Assembly (NCBI GenBank): GCA_946803715.1
Contig: CAMPET010000060.1
Location: 1-41,531 of the forward strand
Direction of reading: 5' to 3'
DNA: 41,531 nucleotides
From: Beroe ovata
Taxonomy: Eukaryota; Ctenophora; Nuda; Beroida; Beroidae
The position numbers and the translations under genes are program-made. Positions 25,727-34,225 of this stretch are shown in pieces. How positions within the stretch are numbered: position 1 is the stretch's first letter; the number at the start of each line of letters is the position of its first letter. The notes under the pieces were generated by a model, which was given only the letters and a program-made list of their open reading frames with translations, had not been told where the DNA came from and made no database searches.

Positions 25727-27385
25727 TCACTGTTTTGGCACGACTACAGTGTGATACTCAGCAGGTTGCTCGGAAACATGCCTCGCCACACACTCATCAC
25801 ACGCCTTATACTGCCTCCGGTTACTCCCAAACTCGACAGTTTTACTGCAGCAGTCGGAGCAGAAAATTCTGCCACACTTCCGACAGTGACCCTTGCGTTT
25901 TGTCATGGAAAAGGCAACCTCACAGCCCCTACAATTCGTCACATCATCCTCGTGCTCCCACTTGATGTTCTTGACGATGTCCCTCTGGTCCTCTAACTGT
26001 ACCTGAAGATCGGATGAGAGTACAGCTAGCTCATCACGGACGGACAAACTCTCGCTCAGCTCTTTGCCCAACCTGGTTATCCGGGCTGCGTGCTCCTCCT
26101 TCTCAGCATTGCTGGCGAGGATCTGCTTCTGTAAGCCCAGGATAACCTCCTTGCTCTTCCTTTGGGACTCCGCCATCTTGTCGGTGAGGGCAACGACATC
26201 GCCTTGTAACTTGTCATTTAGCTCTTTGCTCGTTTGTAACTCGGTAGACACTGTCTCAAGTCTTAGGATCTCCTTGCGACAAGATTCCAGGGAATCTGTC
26301 AGAAGAGCTTGGGCGTCCTCGTGGGTTTTTCTTTCGTCATTTAACTTCATTCGAAGCTTCTCGAAGTCATCGCTTAGCTTCTGTTTGTAGTTTTTGAGCT
26401 CTTCCAACTCAACAGTACATGAGCTCTTATAATCTCTGATATCAGTTGCAGCTAACTCATGCGATTCTCTCAATCTCTGGAAATTATCACTAGCATCACT
26501 AATTTTATCAGAGAAGCCGAGGGTAATATCATTCCACTTTGTCTCAGTGGTCTGAACACACCTCTTCAATTCCTCTAGTTCAGTTGCTTTCGACAATGAT
26601 TCATCTTGCAACTCATTGTAAAGTTTAGTCAGCTGTTTGTCTCTTGTTCTATAGTCTTCTATTTCCTCCTTTACCAAGTCCAACTCCTCTTTCAATTTAG
26701 AAACAGTTGCTCTCTCAGCCTCAAGTTCCTTCTCAAGTTCTTCAACCTGCTCCTTTGAGTTTACCTCCAAAGCAACCTCCGCACCACCCAGGTCATCGTC
26801 GAGATTTAGTAACATGTCAACTGTTGGTTGGGGCCTGCTGTCCTTCTGTTGCTCTTCCCTCAATCGCATGTTTTCAGACATCAAATGCTGGCATTGCAAC
26901 TTGAGTTCCTTAAGTTCTGTCTCAAGGGGAACAACAATCTCCTTCAGCATCTCAGCGTCTTTCTGGGCTTTTAGCATGCTTTGCTCCAGATTTTCAGCTT
27001 CCGAAACCGTATCTTCATTATTGGTTCCAGAGTTTTTGTTATTCACTACTTCATTGAGTTCTTGTAGCTGGTTCTTCAATACTCTCACGTCCTCATTGTA
27101 TCTCCTCATCAGAGAATCAAGCTCTTCCTGGGCAGCTGTCTGAGCTAACAAGGCTGCTGCTCGAACATCAGAAATCTCGGCTTCTATCTGTGTTTTCTCA
27201 TCAGACAGCTTTATGATCTCTGCTTCACGTTGAAGATATAGGTCTTTGAACTTAGCTCTCACTTTCCCAAATTCTTCCTCAGATTTGTTCTTATCATTGA
27301 GAATCTTGTTCCGTTCGGCAGCTAACTGATCCCGTTCCAACATCAGTTGCTTTTCTCGGTCAGTCAGATCCATCATTTCCTCCAT
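25727..27385 (-). CDS. rabaptin-like coiled-coil protein with C-terminal FYVE zinc finger
   Basis: A 552-residue single-exon frame. Nearly all of residues 1-475 is heptad-type coiled coil. RAKFKDLYLQRE (43-54), NLEQSMLKAQKDAEMLKEIV (132-151, followed by VPLETE) and SSDLQVQLE (about 458-466) match rabaptin-5 signature segments known to me. Rabaptin is a Rab5/Rab4 effector that works with Rabex-5 on early endosomes. Residues 476-537 form a FYVE finger: initial Trp476, eight zinc cysteines (485, 488, 501, 504, 509, 512, 529, 532) and the basic motif as RKGHCR. FYVE domains bind PI3P on endosomes. LLNLD at 192-196 fits a clathrin box. Vertebrate RABEP1/2 lack a FYVE domain. An EEA1- or RUFY-type assignment is the alternative, but the rabaptin matches argue against it. 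A 5' UTR exon lies just upstream. Confidence 0.85.
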   Translation of the reverse strand: MEEMMDLTDREKQLMLERDQLAAERNKILNDKNKSEEEFGKVRAKFKDLYLQREAEIIKLSDEKTQIEAEISDVRAAALLAQTAAQEELDSLMRRYNEDVRVLKNQLQELNEVVNNKNSGTNNEDTVSEAENLEQSMLKAQKDAEMLKEIVVPLETELKELKLQCQHLMSENMRLREEQQKDSRPQPTVDMLLNLDDDLGGAEVALEVNSKEQVEELEKELEAERATVSKLKEELDLVKEEIEDYRTRDKQLTKLYNELQDESLSKATELEELKRCVQTTETKWNDITLGFSDKISDASDNFQRLRESHELAATDIRDYKSSCTVELEELKNYKQKLSDDFEKLRMKLNDERKTHEDAQALLTDSLESCRKEILRLETVSTELQTSKELNDKLQGDVVALTDKMAESQRKSKEVILGLQKQILASNAEKEEHAARITRLGKELSESLSVRDELAVLSSDLQVQLEDQRDIVKNIKWEHEDDVTNCRGCEVAFSMTKRKGHCRKCGRIFCSDCCSKTVEFGSNRRQYKACDECVARHVSEQPAEYHTVVVPKQ

Positions 27386-27463
27386 TAACAGAGCAATGTG
27401 GGAGTGAGGTGACCTAAAGAACTACATGTATTTGAGGTAGAGCATCAAACAGAGAGCCCCATC
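27386..27463 (-). other. 5' UTR part of the rabaptin-FYVE exon, with three short uORFs
   Basis: A strong acceptor (TAATTTTTCAG) ends at 27464 on the minus strand. All three frames between it and the ATG at 27385 contain stops, so this stretch is best read as 5' UTR with an upstream non-coding exon. It carries three ATGs: a 5-codon uORF, a 7-codon uORF, and inside the latter an ATG directly followed by TAG. Confidence 0.5.
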
Positions 27464-28066
27464 CTGAAAAATTACAAAGTGTTAAAATTCATAACAATCG
27501 TGCATATATTAGGTTCTTAGGTAGCCAATGTAGGTATTTGAATGAACAGATTTCGAACATTCTCGAAAACACCCAAAACAGTAAGCAAGAAGTTGAATCA
27601 CAGCAATAATGAAGAATGAATTATTGTCTCAATATGTCAATATGTAAATATAGAAACCCGAACTTCAAAATAAACCACAGTCATAGCAAATCAAATCTAA
27701 AAACGTATTAGCAAAATAGAAATCAAGCCCACTTCATCTGAGCCCCTTGAAAGATTGAAAAAAACCGCTAAACCTCCCGTGTGATGATTATAAAATAAGT
27801 AAATAAATTAGATGATCACTGACCTTTAATCTGCATAATAAACAAATCACATCACCATGAAATGAAAATTAAACGTTTAAACACCATTTCATTTAATATT
27901 TTATTAGCTGTAAAAGCCGAAGACATCTAAATGTCTGCATACAAAAATTCTTGATCAAAATTATGAAAAGTACATGAACATGTGTTCGTCAAATCAGTCT
28001 TCTTCTTTTGTGGTCACCGGTTTCTGGTCGCAGTCAAATCAGTCAAAGAACGTCTCTTTTCTCTCT
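27464..28066. other. intergenic region with likely poly(A) signal of the first arylsulfatase
   Basis: AT-rich, no coding segment. On the minus strand an AATAAA lies at 27900-27905, about 160 bases after the arylsulfatase stop, and is a plausible polyadenylation signal. The rest should hold the rabaptin promoter or an upstream UTR intron. Confidence 0.5.
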
Positions 28067-29590
28067 TTAACAGGCACAGTAAGGATGGTCTCTGTTACAA
28101 CATGCTGCAAACTTCTCATCTCCATGCCAATTAACAGTTGACCTCATCGTTGTATAAATACTATCCCTCATCTTCTTCTTTGCAATCTCAACCTCGCTGT
28201 ATAAATTGTCGGGTATTGACTCCCACGACAGTGGTGTCTCTTCTGCAGGGTCAGCAGCTAGGTCAAAGACCAGAGCTGGGTTGTGGTAGAGGAACCCTTT
28301 CCCAACACTGTCCTCACAGTCCTTATCCCCTGGATTGGTGGCGTAGTACACCTTGTACTGACCATATCGGACTGACCATAACTCCTGGAGATCAACATCC
28401 GGATGGAACAGAATTCTGGTCTCATCGTGGGGGACTAGGAATGGGAATGGGATGCCATCATAGGCTCTGTCGTCAGCTAGGGTGAAGTTGGCAATCATTG
28501 CAAATGTGGGAAGAATGTCCAGAGCGCTCACTAAATCATTCCTCACTATTCCACCCTGGAGCTTGGATGGCCAGGATAAAATGAAAGGTACACGATGTCC
28601 GCCCTCCCAAGTGGACATTTTGCTGGAAGTTCCGCCTCCACCACTCTCTTTCTGCCAAACTCCAAGGAAAGGTTCCGTGGCACCTGCCAAATCACACTTA
28701 TATTCCCATGGTCCATTGTCAGACGTAAATATGACGATCGTGTTTTCATCCACTTGCTTCTCTCGTAAGAATTCGGTAAGAGCACCAACATAGCTGTCCA
28801 TTTCCATTACTGTATCAGGTAGATGTCCTAAACCTGTTTTGTTTTGGAAATCTTTACTGGTTGCAAGAGGAACATGAACATGAGTCATAGGAACATACAA
28901 GAAGAATGGCTTGTCATCCTCGATAGCTTTTGACATGAACTTCTGAGCAGAGTCAATGTAGCGTTTGGTGAGAGTTGTAAGATCAACAGGCTGCTCGATG
29001 ATTTCATCGTTCTCAAAAAGTGGAACGGACAAGTTGAACATCTTATTGAGACCACATTGAGGGTTGACTTTGATGTTATACGCAGGGCTGCACATAACGC
29101 AGCCCATGTCATTTGAATAAGGCAGCCCGTAATAATAATCGAATCCTCTCTCATTTGGATGGTACTTGTCATGGTGGCCAAGATGCCACTTTCCAATGAT
29201 ACCAGTACTGTAACCAACTTTTCTAAAGTAATCGGCCATGGTATGCTCGGTTAACGGCAACCCACCCTCAGAATTTGTGCCGAAGTTGGATATCACACCC
29301 GTTCTCTGCCCAACTCGGCCAGTCAGGAGGCCAGCTCTAGCAGGAGTGCAAACACTAGCGGCACTGTGATAATCAGTGTATAGGTAACCACGGGATGCTA
29401 ATTTCTCCAAGTTAGGTGTGTAATTTATACTCGGATTATTCGGACTAATGTCTGCCCAGCCTAGATCATCAGCCATCATCATGACAATATTTGGTCTGGT
29501 AACATGTTCCCTTGACTGGTCCATCTCCCGAGGTGTTGTTTCAATCAGGCACAATAGGCAGGAAATAAGGAACAAGAGCATCAGTGTCAT
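28067..29590 (-). CDS. arylsulfatase (ARSA/ARSB-type sulfatase), copy 1
   Basis: A 507-residue intronless sulfatase that hydrolyses sulfate esters in the secretory/lysosomal route or outside the cell. Residues 1-16 are a hydrophobic signal peptide. The metal ligands are in ADDLGW (Asp41, Asp42). The FGly signature is CTPARAGLLTGR with Cys81, the residue oxidised to formylglycine. GKWHLGH (134-140) and FTSDNGP (Asp291, Asn292) are the further active-site blocks, so it looks catalytically complete. There are several N-glycosylation sequons (for example NLS, NKT, NFT) and a Cys-rich end, CCN...YCAC. Length is normal for the family. It is paralogous to the gene at 31342-32835. Substrate specificity cannot be read from sequence. 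Confidence 0.95.
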   Translation of the reverse strand: MTLMLLFLISCLLCLIETTPREMDQSREHVTRPNIVMMMADDLGWADISPNNPSINYTPNLEKLASRGYLYTDYHSAASVCTPARAGLLTGRVGQRTGVISNFGTNSEGGLPLTEHTMADYFRKVGYSTGIIGKWHLGHHDKYHPNERGFDYYYGLPYSNDMGCVMCSPAYNIKVNPQCGLNKMFNLSVPLFENDEIIEQPVDLTTLTKRYIDSAQKFMSKAIEDDKPFFLYVPMTHVHVPLATSKDFQNKTGLGHLPDTVMEMDSYVGALTEFLREKQVDENTIVIFTSDNGPWEYKCDLAGATEPFLGVWQKESGGGGTSSKMSTWEGGHRVPFILSWPSKLQGGIVRNDLVSALDILPTFAMIANFTLADDRAYDGIPFPFLVPHDETRILFHPDVDLQELWSVRYGQYKVYYATNPGDKDCEDSVGKGFLYHNPALVFDLAADPAEETPLSWESIPDNLYSEVEIAKKKMRDSIYTTMRSTVNWHGDEKFAACCNRDHPYCAC

Positions 29591-29853
29591 AGCATACTGC
29601 AGGTATAAGGTAAACTAAACAGGATAGGGTTAGACACCATACACTGATCATACCACTACTTGATACTCCATTTGAGAATAAGTTCAAATGAAACCACCGA
29701 ACAATGAACATGATTGATAACCCTAATAAGGGTCGGGAAAGATTTGCCACTATGTGTGGCAAATAAAAAGTTCACATATTTACAGTTAACATTTTCATAT
29801 GAAATTGAGGAAGAGGTGATAAATAACCAGCCAAATAATACTTCCCATGGGTA

Positions 29854-30867
29854 TTAGCGACTTCTCATCTTATTTGCCTGAAGAAGAGCCTGAAGTGGCA
29901 TGCTAGCACATCTCTTTTTCACCAAATCATCGACAGCTGAGCCAATGTCTGGAAACTTGAAGTCGAATCCGAGATCAAGTAACTTCTGAGGTACAACTTT
30001 TGGGCTATCCAACAAAATTCCGTCGGCTCTTTCTTTGCCATACAAAAGTTGAACTATGGGGGAAGGCATTCCAGGAATCATTGCTGTGGAGTGGCATGCA
30101 TTTGACAGTGCATTCGATAACTCATTATTACTTATGATCTGGGGTGCAACAACGTTCACAGGTCCACTCAAACGTTCATCATCGATCATTCTCAACAGAG
30201 CAGCAATCGTGTCATCTATGTGAATCCAAGGGAAAGGCTGGTTCCCAGAACCAAGAACGGCCGAACCACCGCTCAAACATGGAATAACCAGCATCTGCAT
30301 TGGCTTAGTGTCATGGGCAAGGACCACACCAAAACGAGACTGAACAATTCTCGTGACATCTCGTTGAGCATCATCAATGGTGACCATTGAGTCCACTTCA
30401 GGACCATGCGCAGCTTCTTCCCATCTTCGGCATAAATTTGTGAAGAAAGTTTCAGATTCAGGTTGACTATCTAAATCGTGTGATTCGGTATACTCTATGT
30501 TTTCATCGCATTTGTAGATTCCAACAGCAGATGCTGATATGAAGACTTTCGGAGGACTTTCTGACCTAGCAATTGCTTTTGCCAGGATTCTAGTTGAATT
30601 CAATCGGCTATCAACAATACGCTTTTTGAGATTTGGAGTCCACGGTCCTAAATTTCCAATCGTTTTACCTGCCAGATTTATGACAACATCAGTATCCAAT
30701 GGCAGTCCTTCCCTCTCGATCTCTTTCCAATCAAGTGTTTCTACTTTTCTCCTTTGGGCATACCGGGATATCAAAGAAACATTATGTCCACTCTTGATTA
30801 GCTTTTCAGTAAGATAGCGCCCGATATTTCCGGTTCCACCACCAATAAGGATCTTCTTGACAGACAT
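29854..30867 (-). CDS. SDR39U1: epimerase family protein SDR39U1
   Basis: A 337-residue intronless atypical short-chain dehydrogenase/reductase. The N-terminal nucleotide-binding motif is GGGTGNIG (residues 9-16), followed by INLAG in the central strand, the PPKVFISASAVGIY region, QSRFGVVL and the FPWIHIDD block typical of the SDR39U1/YfcH group. The C-terminal KVVPQKLLDLGF segment also matches the family. NADP(H) binding is expected; the physiological substrate is unknown even for well-studied members. It is slightly longer than the human protein (about 290-320). It sits between the two arylsulfatases in the same direction, 263 bases from the copy 1 start. Confidence 0.95.
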   Translation of the reverse strand: MSVKKILIGGGTGNIGRYLTEKLIKSGHNVSLISRYAQRRKVETLDWKEIEREGLPLDTDVVINLAGKTIGNLGPWTPNLKKRIVDSRLNSTRILAKAIARSESPPKVFISASAVGIYKCDENIEYTESHDLDSQPESETFFTNLCRRWEEAAHGPEVDSMVTIDDAQRDVTRIVQSRFGVVLAHDTKPMQMLVIPCLSGGSAVLGSGNQPFPWIHIDDTIAALLRMIDDERLSGPVNVVAPQIISNNELSNALSNACHSTAMIPGMPSPIVQLLYGKERADGILLDSPKVVPQKLLDLGFDFKFPDIGSAVDDLVKKRCASMPLQALLQANKMRSR

Positions 30868-31341
30868 TCTATGTATTCTATATAAAACCTAGATCACTTT
30901 TAAAACATTCAATTGTCGTCACAGATTCATTAGGAACCCGAGGCGGCAGTGGAAACTATTTGGCATTGCAATATTTTGTCACAATTCATTTATCAATGCA
31001 ATCATTAATGAAACACTGACCTAGTATTCTGATCATGAAAATAAAATTATTTAAAATGATAAATCACAAGAATAAACAAAAATTGAAACATTTCCTTAAA
31101 ACTGAATCAAGTATATGATGTAAATACATTTAGACACAAACAAACAAACGTAAGAAACTTTAAAATCAGTAATTCGTATGAAATGATAGAAAAGGTGCAA
31201 AATGTAAAATGATGGTTAAAAATTAGATGAACTCAGCAAAATTGAATATCATTCCTTCAAAGTAACTGAGTTCACACATTAGTGCTAGGTGTAACTGAAA
31301 AAAATACGATACTTCCTCGCCATTCTTGATCATTCTCAATC
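30868..31341. other. intergenic region between arylsulfatase copy 2 and SDR39U1
   Basis: 470 AT-rich bases holding the 3' UTR of arylsulfatase copy 2 and the SDR39U1 promoter on the minus strand. No coding segment or repeat seen. Confidence 0.6.
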
Positions 31342-32835
31342 TCAACAAGCACAGAAAAGGTTTTCCTTGTTGCAACATGATGCAAATTTGAGATCTTCAT
31401 TCCAGTTGACAGATGACCTAAATGTTGAGTAAATGCTGTCTCTAATGTTCTTGAAACTCATCTCAACTCTCCTGTTGAAGTCAATGGGAAGATCTGAAAA
31501 CTCAAGAGGTTTAGCCTCCTGGGGGTCGATAAACACATCAAAGATGAGAGCAGGGTTATGGTACAGGAATCCTTTCCCAGAATCGTTTTCACAATCCATC
31601 CCTGGATTGGTTGCATAATATATCTTGTAGCTTCCATAACGGACAGACCATAATTCGGTAAGTCCCACATCTGGGAAGAACAACATCCTTGATTCATTAT
31701 GAGGCACAAGAAATGGGAGAGGTATCCCATCATAAACTCTATCATCCAGCAAACGAAACCCAGTGATCATTGAGAGAGATGGAAGAATGTCAAATCCACT
31801 CACAAGTTTGTGACTTTTTTGTCCAGCAGGGACTCTATCAGGCCATGATAAAATAAATGGGACCCTATGCCCACCCTCCCAAGTAGTAAATTTAGTTGTG
31901 GCTCCCCCTCCACCAATCGTCTTTTGCCATGTTCCAGTGTATGGGTAAGAATTCCCCCCAAACTCACATTTGAGCTCACAAGGACCATTATCAGATGTGA
32001 AAATTGTCAAAGTATTTTCAAAGACATTTTCTTTTCTTAGATGTTGAACAATCTCTCCTACATAGTTATCCATCTCAATCACTGCATCCACGAAAGGGCT
32101 AAGTTTAGAATAATTGGCAAATCTCACATCGGTTGCCAATGGTGTATGAACATGAGTCATTGGCAAGTATAAGAAGAAGGGTTTCTTCTCTTCCACAGAA
32201 TGAGATACAAATTGCTTTGCTTTGCTCATGTATCTATCTGTGAGTGTTGTTAAATCAACTGGCTGATCAACTATATCCCTATTCTCAAATAGTGGTACAG
32301 AGATATTGAAATGCTTATTCTTTCCACATTGTGGATCTACCTTTATATCATACACAGGAGAGCACATAACACAACCCATGTCATTTGAATATGGAAGTCC
32401 AAAATAATAATCAAATCCTCTAGATAATGGATTATAATCCTTTTGATGACCCAAGTGCCATTTTCCAATAACTGCTGTGTTATATCCATTATTCTTCAAA
32501 TAATTAGCCATTGTTACTTCACTGAGTGGCAAACCTCCTTCTGAAAATACTCCAAAGTTTGAATGAACACCAGTCCTCTGTCCAAGTCTACCAGTTAGGA
32601 GACCGGCCCGAGATGGGGTACACATACTTGCAGTGCTGTGATAATCAGTGAATTGTATGCCCTGAGCAGCAAGTGACAAAAGATTCGGAGTATAGTTTAT
32701 CATAGGATTATAAGGGCTTATATCTGCCCATCCTAAGTCATCTGCCATCATCATAACAATATTAGGTTCTGTAGCAGTGATATACTCATAGCAGACAACC
32801 ATTTTCATTAAAATAAGAACTTTAAGCGATGTCAT
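31342..32835 (-). CDS. arylsulfatase (ARSA/ARSB-type sulfatase), copy 2
   Basis: A 497-residue intronless paralog of copy 1, co-linear over its whole length and with most residues identical by eye. A hydrophobic N-terminus (about residues 4-15) is a probable signal peptide. Active-site blocks: ADDLGW (Asp32, Asp33), CTPSRAGLLTGR with FGly Cys72, GKWHLGH, FTSDNGP. Copy 1 has Ala where this copy has the canonical Ser in C-x-P-S/A-R; both are allowed. The same Cys-rich end (CCN...FCAC) is kept. Its bases are more AT-rich than copy 1, so the copies are not recent duplicates. The start lies 1.39 kb from the divergent MMAA gene. Confidence 0.95.
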   Translation of the reverse strand: MTSLKVLILMKMVVCYEYITATEPNIVMMMADDLGWADISPYNPMINYTPNLLSLAAQGIQFTDYHSTASMCTPSRAGLLTGRLGQRTGVHSNFGVFSEGGLPLSEVTMANYLKNNGYNTAVIGKWHLGHQKDYNPLSRGFDYYFGLPYSNDMGCVMCSPVYDIKVDPQCGKNKHFNISVPLFENRDIVDQPVDLTTLTDRYMSKAKQFVSHSVEEKKPFFLYLPMTHVHTPLATDVRFANYSKLSPFVDAVIEMDNYVGEIVQHLRKENVFENTLTIFTSDNGPCELKCEFGGNSYPYTGTWQKTIGGGGATTKFTTWEGGHRVPFILSWPDRVPAGQKSHKLVSGFDILPSLSMITGFRLLDDRVYDGIPLPFLVPHNESRMLFFPDVGLTELWSVRYGSYKIYYATNPGMDCENDSGKGFLYHNPALIFDVFIDPQEAKPLEFSDLPIDFNRRVEMSFKNIRDSIYSTFRSSVNWNEDLKFASCCNKENLFCAC

Positions 32836-33333
32836 TTTCCCTGAAGAGTGTTATGTTGTATAATCTGAGTCATAAACTTGGAATATCCATAATGTACATC
32901 TAGACAAATAATGGTGTATAGTTCAAGTACAGAGTTGGAGAAAAGTCTTGTAGATTGATGTCTCAAAAGAATCTTTCTTTTCTGAAATATATCTTTTCAT
33001 GAAGTAATGGTGTATAAAGATACTTTTATGTCTTAGAGCGCAGAAGAGGTTTATGTTTGAGATACAATTCAAAAGAACATTTTTTAATAGCTCAATAATA
33101 TTAAATCAATATTGCAGTGGAAAATGCAATAGCTACGTAATATTATATTTGCCATATGTCAATAAGTCATCACTGACATGCACTCATCAGGTCATCTGAT
33201 GAGCCAATTGATCAGAACTTTTGAAACTGAGTCCTTTGTCCTGCCCGATTTTCTCATTCTACATCAAGGATAATTGTTGGGTTGTCGTCATTCCAAGACA
33301 AGAGTGCTCAATTGCGGAATCACAAGAGCGTAA

Positions 33334-33475
33334 GTAGATCGAAGTCAAACAACGAATGAAAGTGGGCAAACACAATGTTTCATGGTATAAACCAATCTTC
33401 AGTGCCCTGAAGATTGGTTTATACCATGAAACATTATGTTTGCCCACTTTCATTCGTTGTTTGACTTCGATCTAC
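33334..33475. repeat. near-perfect inverted repeat, 69-bp arms, 4-nt loop
   Basis: The arm 33334-33402 is complementary to 33407-33475 with a single mismatch, and the loop is TGCC. The 15-mer TCTACATCAAGGATA occurs at 33258-33272 and again at 33471-33485, overlapping the end of the right arm. No terminal repeats or transposase are seen. Candidates are a foldback element, a template-switch event, a hairpin-RNA locus or an assembly palindrome. Confidence 0.9.
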
Positions 33476-33708
33476 ATCAAGGATAGAAATTCGAGAATCA
33501 TTTAAACAAATGAACAAGATATGGACCTTTGAGATGATTCAACGATGTCATGATTATGATATAGATTGAAATAATTCTATCATCGCATCGATCGACAATT
33601 GACAAAACGCTTTTTACATTTAATTATTGATGATATGTGGTAATTGTCATAATTTCATGTGACTTGTTTTAATTTCGCGCGCCAGCTTAATTTCGGATTT
33701 CGATGAAG

Positions 33709-33731
33709 GCGCGCGCAACGCGCGCGCGCGC
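33709..33731. repeat. alternating CG tract (potential Z-DNA)
   Basis: GCGCGCGC and CGCGCGCGCGCGC runs separated by AA, in otherwise AT-rich DNA about 500 bases upstream of the MMAA start. Confidence 0.8.
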
Positions 33732-34225
33732 AAGAAACAGTGGACAAATAACATCCGGCAACTACCTTTGGTGCGCGCAATTTCCATCCCAGGCCCGCCA
33801 CCGATGTAATTTTTGCCAGCAAGGGTAGGGTGATTGGTGAAGTCAGAAATCAAATAAAATTGGACAAGCTAATTTAAATACGGCGTCGCGTTGCTAGACC
33901 GCTGGGCGCGCGCTGAATGCACAGATAAGCTTGTGCCGCGCGCGATCAGAATCAAAATTCTCGACAATTCAATTTGTTATCGATCAACACGCGAAATTCA
34001 AAAACAAAAACGCCGTTATATTATTTATTTGTTTTGGAAATAATATTTTTCAAATATCCTTTTCGTAAAATTTGTTTTATTTGATTCACTTCCAAAATCT
34101 CAGTTTTGTTTTGAAATGAAATTATTATTAGAAAACTCCAAAAGCAGTACTTATTTACTTTCATATTTTAATGAACTTTTATCAAAGAATCAAATTTTGA
34201 CTCACCTAGAAGTTAAGATAGCTCC

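Larger units (their letters stand above)
32836..34225. other. divergent intergenic region between arylsulfatase 2 and MMAA
   Basis: It must contain both promoters. It holds a large foldback (listed separately), a CG-alternating tract (33709-33731) within a locally CpG-rich stretch (33670-33955) that may mark the MMAA promoter, and AT-rich sequence next to the MMAA ATG. No convincing coding segment. Confidence 0.6.

Noticed and set aside
33647-33853. 68-codon minus-strand frame upstream of MMAA
   Set aside because: Driven by the CG-rich tract; no family resemblance and no supported splice sites.
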